Shown here: piece by piece, positions 26,734 through 35,812 of the stretch
Layout: each line of letters opens with the position of its first letter
Numbering within the stretch: position 1 is the stretch's first letter
Source: JAJPGZ01 sp038229295
GTDB lineage: Bacteria > Verrucomicrobiota > Verrucomicrobiia > Chthoniobacterales > UBA10450
Reading direction: 5' to 3'
Length of the DNA stretch: 64,000 nt
Assembly (NCBI GenBank): GCA_038229295.1
Contig: JBBROO010000010.1
Location: forward strand, 10,888-74,887
Notes under the pieces: model-generated
Seen by the model: the letters and a program-made list of their open reading frames with translations, nothing else
What the model was told of the DNA's origin: nothing
The model's database searches: none
Position numbers and translations under genes: made by a program

Positions 26734-28761
26734 ATGCGCTGGTCAGTTCCACCGATCGCCAGCGCAATTATGCTCGCGCTGGCCAGCTCCGAATTGGTTA
26801 AGGCGCAGATCGTGGAAGTTTCCGTGCCTCCGAGAAGTGTCTCTATTGGGCAAGTGACGATGGTGGCGCAGACAGATGCGACCCCTCTTGCACCGTCGCA
26901 ATTCAATCCCGATCCCGGCGCGACCCGACGAGAAGAAATCGAAACCGAGCAACCGCCGGAACTTTTTCCGCCCATTCTCCCGCAGCTTCCCGAATACGGG
27001 GAAGAAGCATTGCCGCGCTCGCTCGAACTCCCGCGCAAAGGCGTGCGCGAAATGGTGCCGCGCCGAAAAAAATTGGAATACGAAACGTATCCCTTGTCGG
27101 ACGAAGGCGAAGGGTTGCTGCCCGAGTCCGAGCCGGTGAACAATCGATGGTTCATCGGGTTCGGGCGTTGGAAACGTTATGCCGATCCATCAACCGAAAC
27201 GACCTATCAATCCGAGCTGCACCTCTGGCATCCGTATTTGCAAAGCAAACTCAAAGGTGACGCGCCGATCATCGGCCAGGATATTTTTCTCAACATCACG
27301 GCGGAAAATTTCTTTCAGGCCGAAACACGAAAACTGCCGACGCCGAGTGGCGTGAGCGCAGCCCAGCCTAACAGCTCCGAATTTTTCGGCCGTAGCGAGC
27401 AGGCTTTTTGGTCAAACGATTTATCGATCGGGGTCGATCTTTTCAAAGGCGAGACCGCATTCAAACCGGTGGAATGGGCGCTGCGTTTGTTAGGCGTTTA
27501 CAATCACAACTATTTCGAGACGCAGGAAAATAATGTGGTCAATCCCAACCCGCAAAACGGGACGACACGTGAAAAAGAATTTTGGTCGCTCCAGGAAGCG
27601 TTCGCCGAAATCCACGTGCGCGATTTGTCGAACAACTACGATTTCGTTTCATCGCGCATCGGCATTCAGCCGTTCGTGAGCGATTTTCGCGGCTTTATTT
27701 TCAACGACACCAATTTCGGCGCGCGCATTTTCGGCAACTACGACAACAATCGCTGGCAATACAACATCGCCGCCTTCGACATGCGCGAGAAGGACACATA
27801 TTCGGATTTGAACGCGATCAATGAAGGCCGCCGCCAGCAAGTTTATGTGGCGAACGTTTATCGGCAGGATTTGATTTGGAAAGGTTACACCGGCCAATTC
27901 AACTTCGTCGGCAACTTCGACAACAACAGCCGCCACTACGACAAGAACGGTTTCATTACGCGGCCCGCGCCCATCGGCACCGTGGCCGATCATTATCTGC
28001 AAGCCTACTATCTCGGTTGGACCGGTGACGGACACATCGGCTGGCTCAATATCGACCACGCGTTTTATCAAGCGCTCGGCGAAGACGGACTCAACGGCAT
28101 CGCCGGACAACGCACCGACATCAACGGGCAAATGGCCGCGCTCGAGTTGTCGGTCGATAAAAATTGGATCAGACACAAGTTGTCGATCTTTTATGCCAGC
28201 GGCGATGACGACCCGACGGATTCGCACGCCACCGGTTTCGATACCGTGCTCGATCGCCCATTTTTCATCGGCGGCCCTTTCAGTTTCTACTCACATCAAG
28301 GTTTCAATCTCGCCGGCACGTCGGTAAATTTTAAACAGCGAGACTCGTTAGTCATCGACTACCGCACTAGCAAAACCGAAGGCCAGGCGAACTTCGTTAA
28401 CCCGGGCGCGCTCATTTTCGGTTACGGCCTCGACGCTGACGTCACGACGAAACTGAAAACTTTCGTAAACGTGAATTACATTCGCACCGTCGACACGGCG
28501 ACCACGGAGTTGGTGTTGTTCACGAATCATTCGAGCAACGATTTCGCGCTCGATTGCAGCGCCGGCCTCGAATGGCGACCGCTCCTCACCCAAAACATCA
28601 TCGTCAGCGCCGGTGCCGGATTTCTCGTTCCGCGCTGGGGCTACAAAAAGATTTATCGCAGCAACACCGTGCCAGTCTTCGGTTACCCGCAACAAACGCC
28701 GCCCGGCCAGGTGGATGATTTTCTCTACAGCGGAATTGTGACGGTGACGCTGACTTATTGA
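26734..28761 (+). CDS. Outer-membrane barrel porin next to the decaheme cytochrome
   Basis: The ATG at 26734 gives 675 residues with a signal peptide (SAIMLALASSELVKAQ). A proline/glutamate-rich segment (about 50-130) is followed by a long beta-rich region with aromatic girdle residues and a final VTLTY strand ending in Tyr, as in outer-membrane barrels. It is similar in plan to alginate-export or carbohydrate-type porins. It lies directly upstream of a multiheme cytochrome, and porin-cytochrome conduits that carry electrons across the outer membrane (MtrAB-like) have this pairing; that role is inference. Confidence 0.68.
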   Translation: MRWSVPPIASAIMLALASSELVKAQIVEVSVPPRSVSIGQVTMVAQTDATPLAPSQFNPDPGATRREEIETEQPPELFPPILPQLPEYGEEALPRSLELPRKGVREMVPRRKKLEYETYPLSDEGEGLLPESEPVNNRWFIGFGRWKRYADPSTETTYQSELHLWHPYLQSKLKGDAPIIGQDIFLNITAENFFQAETRKLPTPSGVSAAQPNSSEFFGRSEQAFWSNDLSIGVDLFKGETAFKPVEWALRLLGVYNHNYFETQENNVVNPNPQNGTTREKEFWSLQEAFAEIHVRDLSNNYDFVSSRIGIQPFVSDFRGFIFNDTNFGARIFGNYDNNRWQYNIAAFDMREKDTYSDLNAINEGRRQQVYVANVYRQDLIWKGYTGQFNFVGNFDNNSRHYDKNGFITRPAPIGTVADHYLQAYYLGWTGDGHIGWLNIDHAFYQALGEDGLNGIAGQRTDINGQMAALELSVDKNWIRHKLSIFYASGDDDPTDSHATGFDTVLDRPFFIGGPFSFYSHQGFNLAGTSVNFKQRDSLVIDYRTSKTEGQANFVNPGALIFGYGLDADVTTKLKTFVNVNYIRTVDTATTELVLFTNHSSNDFALDCSAGLEWRPLLTQNIIVSAGAGFLVPRWGYKKIYRSNTVPVFGYPQQTPPGQVDDFLYSGIVTVTLTY

Positions 28762-29237
28762 TGAAGAAGAAAACGTTCAACGTTCAACGTTCAACGCTCA
28801 ACATTGAATGGCTGGGCGCTCGCGAGGACGAACCCGCGTACGGAGCGACTACGCCAGGGAATAACGCTGCCACCAAAGCCCCACCGAAATTTGATCTTGA
28901 AGATCGATTACTTGAGTTCGCGGCGCGTCTTACTCAACTCGTCGATGCATTGCCGAGCTCTCGAACAGGAAACCACGTCGCCGGCCAATTGCTCCGATGT
29001 GGGACATCGCCATTTGCGAACCATGGCGAGGTGCAGGCGGCTGAATCGCGCAAAGATTTCATTCACAAGCTCGGTGTTTGTTTCAAAGAACTGAAGGAAA
29101 TCAGGCGGTGGTTGCGCTTCATCGCGCGGGTTGAGCTTGTTTCCGCAAAACGACTCCGCCCGCTCCTGCTCGAAAACGAGGAACTCATCAGAATCTTTTC
29201 AGCAAGTATTCGCACCGCGGAAAACAACGCCAAATGA
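28761..29237 (+). CDS. Four-helix-bundle protein (23S rRNA intervening-sequence / S23 type)
   Basis: The protein has about 158 residues. After a repeat-encoded N-terminus (KKKTFNVQRSTLNIEW), residues 45-155 match the four-helix-bundle family TIGR02436/PF05635: DLEDRLLEFAARL, SSRTGNHVAGQLLRCGTS, ESRKDFIHKLGVCFKELKE and RLRPLLLENEELIRIF. Family members are found in rRNA intervening sequences and as Avd in diversity-generating retroelements, and bind nucleic acid, but their activity in free-standing elements is not established. It overlaps the stop of the porin and the start of the cytochrome gene, and lies inside inverted heptamer repeats, so it appears inserted into the operon. Confidence 0.82.
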   Translation: MKKKTFNVQRSTLNIEWLGAREDEPAYGATTPGNNAATKAPPKFDLEDRLLEFAARLTQLVDALPSSRTGNHVAGQLLRCGTSPFANHGEVQAAESRKDFIHKLGVCFKELKEIRRWLRFIARVELVSAKRLRPLLLENEELIRIFSASIRTAENNAK

Positions 29238-29295
29238 GACCGCGTCTTGTCTTATTAAACGTTGAGCGTTGGACGTTGAACGTTGAACGTTTTCT
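28768..29295 (+). mobile_element. Inverted-repeat element carrying a four-helix-bundle gene
   Basis: The left end AGAAAACGTTCAACGTTC and the right end GAACGTTGAACGTTTTCT are perfect inverted repeats built of heptamers of the type GTTCAAC. The 528-bp unit contains the four-helix-bundle gene and lies exactly between the porin stop and the signal-peptide codons of the cytochrome gene. The repeats supply N-terminal codons to both the bundle protein and the cytochrome (LLNVERWTLNVERF). Two 99-bp empty relatives lie at 39821 and 40466. Confidence 0.72.
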
Positions 29296-32200
29296 ACTCT
29301 TGCTCCTACTCGGAACCAGCCCACTGGCCGCGCAAGAGGCCGTCATCACCTCCGGCTACGGCCCACCCACTTCCGCTCCCGCTGCAAGATCGACAATCAC
29401 ACGTGCGGCTTTGCCCCCGCGTAATTGGATCGATCAAACCCAAAGCGAAGCCAACACCAAAAGCATCGGCTGCTTGCAATGTCACCAAGGCGTCGAGCCG
29501 ATGCACAAGGCTTCGCAAAATGTCGTTCTCGGTTGCATCGATTGTCACGGCGGTAATCCGGCGTCTGGCCTAACGAAAGAGCAGGCGCATATTCTGCCGC
29601 GCAATAAACAATTCTGGAAGACATCCGCCAATCCGCCGAACTCCAACGTGTGGCTTAATCACGAGTCGCCCGAGTTCATCCAGTTCATGAACCCGGGCGA
29701 TGTGCGCGTCGCAGCGAAAACGTGCGGACTCTGTCACAGCGAGATCGTTCACAATGTTGATCACAGCATGATGAATCACGGCGCCATGCTTTGGGGCGCT
29801 GCTCTATATAATAACGGCGCGTATCCGGAAAAAAATTATCGCTTTGGTCAGGCCTACGGCACCGACGGCGCGCCGCTTAAGATCAGCAACTACACGCCGG
29901 TCACGCCCGAGGACACGCGCGTCCATGGTATTCTTCCATTTTTGGAACCGCTCCCGCGTTTCAACCTGAGCAATCCTGGAAACATTCTGCGCATTTTCGA
30001 AAAGGGCGGGCGCGCGCCGCTTTCGTTAGGCCAACCGACGCGCGAAGAACCACCCGGTCATCCGGATCGTCGTCTCTCGCAGCGCGGTCTCGGGACTTCG
30101 AATCGCACCGATCCCGTTTTTCTCGGTTTACAAAAAACGCGACTGCACGATCCCTTGTTAGGCTTTCTCGGGTCCAACGATCATCCGGGTGATTATCGAT
30201 CGAGCGGTTGCTCGGCCTGTCACGTTGTTTATGCGAACGATCGTTCGCCGACAAATTCCGGTTGGTGGAGCAAGTATGGACATCAAGGGTTGAGTTTCAC
30301 CGCGGACGAATCGATTCCGAAAGCAGAGCGCGGTCATCCGATTGTCCACCAGTTCACGCGCTCAATTCCGTCGAGCCAATGCATGAACTGCCACATGCAT
30401 CAGGGGAATCTCTTCGTGAATCCGTACCTCGGTTACACCTGGTGGGACCAGGAAACCGACGGCGAAGTGATGTATCCGAAGGAGCAACACGATCCGACTC
30501 CGACTGATCTCGTAAGATCGACAATGGAAAATCCGGAAGCGGCCGCGGCGCGCGGACTGTGGGGCGATAAGGATTTTCTCGATCGCGTCGCCGAATTAAA
30601 TCCGCAAATGAAACACACCCAGTTCGCCGATTACCACGGACACGGCTGGGTCTTCCGCGCCATTTTCAAACACGACCGCAAAGGCAACTTGTTAGACCTG
30701 GACGACAACAAGATCGACATGAACGATTCGCAGAAGTTCTCGAAAGCTGTTCACTTGAAAGACGTCCATCTCGCGCACGGCATGCAATGCGCCGATTGTC
30801 ATTTCAATATCGACGTGCACGGCAACGGCATGCTTTACGGCGAACCGCGAAACGCGACGACCATCACGTGCATCGATTGTCACGGCACGATCGACAAACG
30901 TCCTTCGTTAGTCACAACCGGAAACGCCGGCGCGATTGATTTGCTCAACAACAGCAACACGCCATGGGGCCCGCGCTTCGTTTGGGAAGGCACGAAACTT
31001 TTTCAGCAGTCAACCATGTCGCCCGATACCCTCTGGGAAATTCCGCAAACGCTCGACACGATTGACCCCCTATCCTCGCATTACAATCCGAAATCGGCCT
31101 ATGCGAAAACGCTGAGGCGCGATGGCGAAAAATGGGGCGGCGTTATCCCGGCGACCGTGCAAGATCGACATGTACGTCTCGCGCACGATAACTCGGCGAT
31201 GGATTGTCAGATCTGTCACACCTCTTGGGCGACGAGCTGCTTCGGTTGTCATTTACCGATGAAAGCGAATCAGCGGGTTGCGCAAAACAAATTCGAAGGT
31301 GTGACCGATCGCAACTACACCACCTACAATCCACAGGTCGTGCGCGACGACGTGTTCATGCTCGGCATTGACGGCACGGTGAAGAAAAATCGGATGGCGG
31401 TGATTCGTTCGTCGAGCGCGGTCGTCGTTAGTTCGCAGAACGCGAATCGCGAATGGGTTTACTCGCAGCAGCAAACGTTTTCGGCCGAAGGCTACAGCGG
31501 CCAGGCCTTCAATCCGCATTTCCCGCACACGACGTCGAGCGTCGGCACGACAAAGAATTGCACTGACTGCCACATTTCTCAGGAGAATGACAACAACGCG
31601 TGGATGACGCAGTTGTTAGGCTTTGGCACCGGCACGGTGAATTTCTTCGGACGTTATTCGTATGTCGGCGAAGGTCGCGAGGGATTGCACGCGGTGGTTT
31701 GGACGGAAGCGGACGAACCGCAAGCGGTCATCGGAAGTCATCTGCACAGCATCGCCTACCCCGCTAACTACAAGAAACATGTCGATCTTGCCGGAGAGTT
31801 ACAGGAAGGGTACGAACATTCCGGCAAAGACATTCAGGACATCGTGCTGCGCGGCGAATATCTTTACACCGCGAATGGCCCCGGCGGTTTTGAAGCGTTC
31901 GATGTCGCGAACATCGACCAGAAAGGTTTTTCGGAGCGCATCATCACCTCGCCCGTGTCTCCGTTAGGCCAGCGCACCTATGTGCACACGCCTTACGCCA
32001 CATCCGTCGCGCTGCCAAGCACACTCGCACTCGATCCCGCGCGTCAGCACATCCCCGAAAACGAGGAGCAGCCGATCGATCTCTTCTACGCTTTTGTTTA
32101 CGTTTCCGATCGCGAGGAAGGTCTCGTCGTCATCAATGTCGCGACGCTGGTCGATGGAAATCCGGACAATAATTTTCTGAAGAAAGATGTCGTGTTTAAT

Positions 32201-33121
32201 CCCGATGGCGTTTTGAGCGGCGCGACATTTGTCGCCGCGGCGGGTCATCGACTCTACCTAACGACACCGCGGGGACTTTACGTTGTCGATGTTACGGACC
32301 CGATGCATCCGCGGCTGGCCGGCTCGCTGACCGGGAATTTCCTGCGGAACCCGCGCTGCGTCGCACTCCAATTTCGCTACGCCTTTGTCACGGACGATGA
32401 CGGCTTGAAAGTCCTCGACATCACGGAGCCGGACCGACCGGTGCCCGTTCGAAACGCACTAGTTAGGCTAAATCACGCCGGTCGTTTGTATGTCGCGCGC
32501 ACTTACGCTTATGTCGCGAACGGGCCGGAGGGCCTGGCCATTGTCGATGTTGAAAACCCGGAGTCGCCGCGTCTCGAGCAAATGTTCAATGCGAACGGCG
32601 CGCTCAACGACACCCGCGCGGTGCAGATCGGCAGCGTGAGCGCGTCGCAATTCGCGCTCGTGGCCGATGGAAAGAATGGATTGCGCGTCGTGCAGTTGAT
32701 TTCGCCGGACACAGTCGCGGGCGCGCAAGGATTTTCGCCGAGGCCAAATCCGAAATTGATCGCGACTTATCGAACGAAAGGCGAAGCGATTTGTGTTTCG
32801 CGCGGATTGGAGCGCGACCGCGTCGTTGACGAAACCGGCGGACAAACGGTCGTGTTCGGCCGACGCGGCGCGCGCCCGTTTCATCTCGATGAGATGGAAC
32901 GCTTTTATCGAAGATCGACATACACCGACGCGAAGGATGTCGATCTTGCGCGGGGCGGCGAAATTTATCGCGTCGAAGATGTCACCCTTTTGGGCGGCGT
33001 GCTCTCAACGAAAAGCGGCATGACATTGACGCCGGTCGCGACGCCCGCGCCGTCAGCGACACCGTGGACGTTGCCAAGCGAGCCGGAGATCGAGCCGACA
33101 GCGATTCCGTCGCCGAAATAA
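29234..33121 (+). CDS. Secreted decaheme c-type cytochrome with LVIVD propeller domain
   Basis: The 1295-residue protein has a signal peptide (FLLLLLLGTSPLAAQ). I count ten CxxCH heme sites: CLQCH, CIDCH, CGLCH, CSACH, CMNCH, CADCH, CIDCH, CQICH, CFGCH and CTDCH, spread over residues 75-790. From about 860 to 1240 repeated LVIVD-type units (YLYTANGPGGFEAFDV, LYVVDVTDPMHPRL, YAYVANGPEGLAIVDVENPESP) should form a beta-propeller. It is probably a periplasmic or surface electron carrier working with the upstream porin. The substrate or terminal acceptor cannot be read from the sequence. Several motif copies are embedded. Confidence 0.85.
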   Translation: MRPRLVLLNVERWTLNVERFLLLLLLGTSPLAAQEAVITSGYGPPTSAPAARSTITRAALPPRNWIDQTQSEANTKSIGCLQCHQGVEPMHKASQNVVLGCIDCHGGNPASGLTKEQAHILPRNKQFWKTSANPPNSNVWLNHESPEFIQFMNPGDVRVAAKTCGLCHSEIVHNVDHSMMNHGAMLWGAALYNNGAYPEKNYRFGQAYGTDGAPLKISNYTPVTPEDTRVHGILPFLEPLPRFNLSNPGNILRIFEKGGRAPLSLGQPTREEPPGHPDRRLSQRGLGTSNRTDPVFLGLQKTRLHDPLLGFLGSNDHPGDYRSSGCSACHVVYANDRSPTNSGWWSKYGHQGLSFTADESIPKAERGHPIVHQFTRSIPSSQCMNCHMHQGNLFVNPYLGYTWWDQETDGEVMYPKEQHDPTPTDLVRSTMENPEAAAARGLWGDKDFLDRVAELNPQMKHTQFADYHGHGWVFRAIFKHDRKGNLLDLDDNKIDMNDSQKFSKAVHLKDVHLAHGMQCADCHFNIDVHGNGMLYGEPRNATTITCIDCHGTIDKRPSLVTTGNAGAIDLLNNSNTPWGPRFVWEGTKLFQQSTMSPDTLWEIPQTLDTIDPLSSHYNPKSAYAKTLRRDGEKWGGVIPATVQDRHVRLAHDNSAMDCQICHTSWATSCFGCHLPMKANQRVAQNKFEGVTDRNYTTYNPQVVRDDVFMLGIDGTVKKNRMAVIRSSSAVVVSSQNANREWVYSQQQTFSAEGYSGQAFNPHFPHTTSSVGTTKNCTDCHISQENDNNAWMTQLLGFGTGTVNFFGRYSYVGEGREGLHAVVWTEADEPQAVIGSHLHSIAYPANYKKHVDLAGELQEGYEHSGKDIQDIVLRGEYLYTANGPGGFEAFDVANIDQKGFSERIITSPVSPLGQRTYVHTPYATSVALPSTLALDPARQHIPENEEQPIDLFYAFVYVSDREEGLVVINVATLVDGNPDNNFLKKDVVFNPDGVLSGATFVAAAGHRLYLTTPRGLYVVDVTDPMHPRLAGSLTGNFLRNPRCVALQFRYAFVTDDDGLKVLDITEPDRPVPVRNALVRLNHAGRLYVARTYAYVANGPEGLAIVDVENPESPRLEQMFNANGALNDTRAVQIGSVSASQFALVADGKNGLRVVQLISPDTVAGAQGFSPRPNPKLIATYRTKGEAICVSRGLERDRVVDETGGQTVVFGRRGARPFHLDEMERFYRRSTYTDAKDVDLARGGEIYRVEDVTLLGGVLSTKSGMTLTPVATPAPSATPWTLPSEPEIEPTAIPSPK

Positions 33122-33159
33122 ATTGCCGCGCGAAATCTTAGTGAGTAAAACGAAGGCCT

Positions 33160-33390
33160 ATGGCGGACAAAAACAGCAAACATTCTTTGAACGCTCCCGG
33201 CCCGTATTACGTGGACACGACTTGCACGATGTGTCGCACGTGTCTGGAAGAAGCGCCCAATCTCATCAAAGTAACCGAGGATGAAACCGCGGTTTATTTT
33301 GAGAGGCAACCCGCGGGCGACGAGGAAACAGCGGCCGCGCAACGTTCCATGGAAGTTTGCCCGACGCTGGCAATCGGCAACGACGGCTAA
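33160..33390 (+). CDS. Small [4Fe-4S] ferredoxin
   Basis: The 76-residue protein has CTMCRTC (Cys-x2-Cys-x2-Cys) near residue 22 and a final Cys-Pro (EVCPTLAI) near 66, the single-cluster pattern. Ferredoxins of this type carry one electron at a time between flavoproteins and redox enzymes. It sits between the cytochrome and two sulfite-reductase-type flavoproteins, so it is probably their electron partner. A motif copy precedes the next gene at 33415-33424. Confidence 0.85.
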   Translation: MADKNSKHSLNAPGPYYVDTTCTMCRTCLEEAPNLIKVTEDETAVYFERQPAGDEETAAAQRSMEVCPTLAIGNDG

Positions 33391-33429
33391 CGAGTCGTAA
33401 TATCGACATCTTCTAAGATCGACATCGTC

Positions 33430-34563
33430 ATGCCGGGGCCTTACACGCGCGCGAATCCGTTTCCGGCGAAGATGGTAACCAACCGCAGCCTGTGCGGCGA
33501 AGGTTCGGACAAAGACACGCGCCATTTCGAGCTCGATCTCAAAGGTTGGGGATTGAATTACGAAGTGGGCGATTCGATGACGGTTTGGCCGACGAACGAT
33601 CCGGCACTGGCCGACGAAATTATCAAACGCCTCGGCGCCAAAGCCGATGAGCCAGTCAAAAGTCCGGCGCGCGAAACGACTTTGCGCGAAGCGTTGTTAG
33701 GCGATTGCCGGATCACGCAGACGACACCGAAATTTCTCCGAGCCATTGCTGAACGCGCGGTCAACGGCGCGCCCTTGCTGACGGAACTACTCAAGCCGGA
33801 ACGAAAAGAAGACCTCGACAAATATCTTTGGGGAATGGAAGTGGTCGATTTTTTGATCGAGCATCCGTCAATCAAATGGACAGCGCCGGAATTTGTCGAG
33901 ACGCTCGCGAAACTAATGCCGCGTTTGTATTCGATCTCGTCGAGTTTGAAAGCGCATCCCGACCAGGTGCATTTCACTATCGACGTCGTGCATTACGAAA
34001 GTCGCGGGCGCGTCCGCAAAGGTGTTTGCTCAAATTTCCTGGCTGAGCGCGCGCAGAAAATTTCGATTCCGGTTTTCCCGAACACGTCGAAGTTCCGGCT
34101 GCCGGAGGACGGCAACACGCCGATCATCATGGTCGGCCCCGGCACCGGCATCGCGCCGTTCCGCGCGTTTTTGCAAGATCGACAAGCAAGCGGCGCCAAA
34201 GGAAAAAACTGGCTCTTCTTCGGATCGCAACACGAACACTGCAATTATTTTTACCGGGATGAGCTCGAAAAAATGAAAGCGGATGGATTTTTGACGCGGC
34301 TCGATTGCGCGTGGTCGCGCGATTCCGACTCGAAGACCTACGTGCAAAACAAAATGCTGAACTGCGGGGCCGAGGTTTGGAAATGGATGGAGGCCGAGAA
34401 CGCGCAGTTTTTTGTCTGCGGCGACGCGCGGCGCATGGCCAAGGATGTGGATGCGGCGTTGCGCAAGATTGCGCAGGAACACGGCGGCAAAACGGAAGAG
34501 CAGACTAACGAATACATCGAGAAGCTGAAAACGGACAAACGCTACAAGCGCGACGTCTACTAA
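33430..34563 (+). CDS. Sulfite reductase flavoprotein-type NADPH:FAD oxidoreductase (copy 1)
   Basis: The 377-residue protein matches the FAD/NADPH half of CysJ and cytochrome P450 reductase: RLYSISSS (FAD binding) near residue 167, the GPGTGIAPFRAFL nucleotide loop near 236, NWLFFGSQHEH near 258, YVQNKM, FFVCGDARRMAKDVD and the C-terminal YKRDVY. There is no FMN flavodoxin domain, so a separate carrier, probably the adjacent ferredoxin, must take the electrons. It could reduce sulfite via a hemoprotein elsewhere or serve another acceptor. A tandem paralogue follows. Confidence 0.85.
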   Translation: MPGPYTRANPFPAKMVTNRSLCGEGSDKDTRHFELDLKGWGLNYEVGDSMTVWPTNDPALADEIIKRLGAKADEPVKSPARETTLREALLGDCRITQTTPKFLRAIAERAVNGAPLLTELLKPERKEDLDKYLWGMEVVDFLIEHPSIKWTAPEFVETLAKLMPRLYSISSSLKAHPDQVHFTIDVVHYESRGRVRKGVCSNFLAERAQKISIPVFPNTSKFRLPEDGNTPIIMVGPGTGIAPFRAFLQDRQASGAKGKNWLFFGSQHEHCNYFYRDELEKMKADGFLTRLDCAWSRDSDSKTYVQNKMLNCGAEVWKWMEAENAQFFVCGDARRMAKDVDAALRKIAQEHGGKTEEQTNEYIEKLKTDKRYKRDVY

Positions 34564-34614
34564 GATCGACATCGATTATTTGCGACGATCGTTGTTCGCC
34601 GCTACAAACTACGG

Positions 34615-35790
34615 ATGCCGGACACCAAGATTCTGCCGCCAGAGACGGCGGCAGCTACAACGCCGAAATGGACACGGGCTAATCCGTTTCCGGGAAAGCT
34701 CGTCGTGAATCGGCGATTGAGCGGGCTGGAATCGGAAAAGGACACCCGCCATTTCGAGATCGAGCTCAAGGATTGGGGATTGAGTTTCGAAGTGGGCGAT
34801 TCGATGTCGGTTTATCCGACGAACGATCCCGCGTTGGTCGATGAAATCATTCGCGCGCTCGGCGCCAAAGGCGACGAACCGGTGCCGGCGGCGAAAACGA
34901 CGAAGCCATTTCGCGAAGCGCTGTTGCGCGATTATTCCATCACGCAAACGACGCCGAAGTTTCTAAAGGCGATTACGGAACGCGCCAGGTCTTCGAACCT
35001 GCTGAAGGATTTGCTGCACGCCGCTCGCAAGGAAGATCTCGAGCGTTATCTCTGGGGCATGGAGGTCATCGATTTTTTAAGCGAACATCCATCGGCGAAA
35101 TTTCAGCCTGAGGAATTTGTCGCGTTGCTCACGAAATTGCAGCCGCGTCTTTATTCGGTCGCATCGAGTCTGCGCGCGTTTCCCGAGCAGGTGCATTTCA
35201 TTATCGATGTTGTCCGTTACGAAAGTCATGGCCGCGAACGCAAAGGCGTGGCGTCGACTTTTCTGGCCGAACGCGCGGACAAAGCGCCGGTGCCGGTTTA
35301 TCCGAGCTCGGCCAAACATTTTCATCTGCCGGACGATCCCAATGTTCCGCTCATTATGATCGGACCCGGTACGGGTGTGGCGCCGTTTCGCGCTTTTCTG
35401 CAAGATCGACAAGCAACCGGCGCGAAAGGAAAAAACTGGCTCTTCTTCGGCGCGCAACGCGAGAGCTGCGATTACGCCTACCGCGAAGATTTCCATCAAC
35501 TGAAGCAGGACGGCGTTCTCACGCGATTGGACTGCGCTTTCTCGCGCGATCAAGCGCACAAAATTTATGTGCAGCACAAAATGCTGGAGAACGCGGCCGA
35601 GATCTGGAAATGGATCGACGGCGACGGCGCGCAGTTTTTTGTGTGTGGCGACGCGCGGCGGATGGCGAAGGATGTCGATGCGGCCTTGCGAAAAATTGTG
35701 CAGGAACATGGCGGCAAAGATGTCGAAGCGGCTAACGAATACGTCGAGAAGCTGAAAAGCGACAAACGTTACAAGCGCGACGTTTATTAG
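34615..35790 (+). CDS. Sulfite reductase flavoprotein-type NADPH:FAD oxidoreductase (copy 2)
   Basis: The 391-residue paralogue is similar to copy 1 over its length, roughly two thirds identical by eye, with the same RLYSVASS, GPGTGVAPFRAFL, NWLFFGAQRES and YKRDVY motifs. It differs in an N-terminal extension of about 14 residues (DTKILPPETAAATTPK) whose codons come from a hairpin element. The dispersed motif sits at the same aligned position in both copies (FLQDRQA, at 34175 and 35402), so it predates or was maintained after the duplication. Confidence 0.85.
   Translation: MPDTKILPPETAAATTPKWTRANPFPGKLVVNRRLSGLESEKDTRHFEIELKDWGLSFEVGDSMSVYPTNDPALVDEIIRALGAKGDEPVPAAKTTKPFREALLRDYSITQTTPKFLKAITERARSSNLLKDLLHAARKEDLERYLWGMEVIDFLSEHPSAKFQPEEFVALLTKLQPRLYSVASSLRAFPEQVHFIIDVVRYESHGRERKGVASTFLAERADKAPVPVYPSSAKHFHLPDDPNVPLIMIGPGTGVAPFRAFLQDRQATGAKGKNWLFFGAQRESCDYAYREDFHQLKQDGVLTRLDCAFSRDQAHKIYVQHKMLENAAEIWKWIDGDGAQFFVCGDARRMAKDVDAALRKIVQEHGGKDVEAANEYVEKLKSDKRYKRDVY
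34633..34654. repeat. Hairpin within the 5' end of flavoprotein copy 2
   Basis: CTGCCGCC, six bases, then GGCGGCAG, followed by CTACAA. It resembles the right arm of the element at 14450-14516 and encodes LPPETAAAT at the extended N-terminus of copy 2, absent from copy 1. Confidence 0.6.
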
Positions 35791-35812
35791 ATCGACAATC
35801 ACATTCGCCGCG

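Noticed and set aside
28768..29295. Short direct heptamer repeats as a CRISPR-like array
   Set aside because: The units are contiguous 7-mers without spacers and form inverted ends of an element; there are no cas genes in the window.
33430..35790. Twin flavoproteins as a complete assimilatory sulfite reductase
   Set aside because: No siroheme hemoprotein (CysI) and no FMN domain are present in the window, so only the reductase half is supported.
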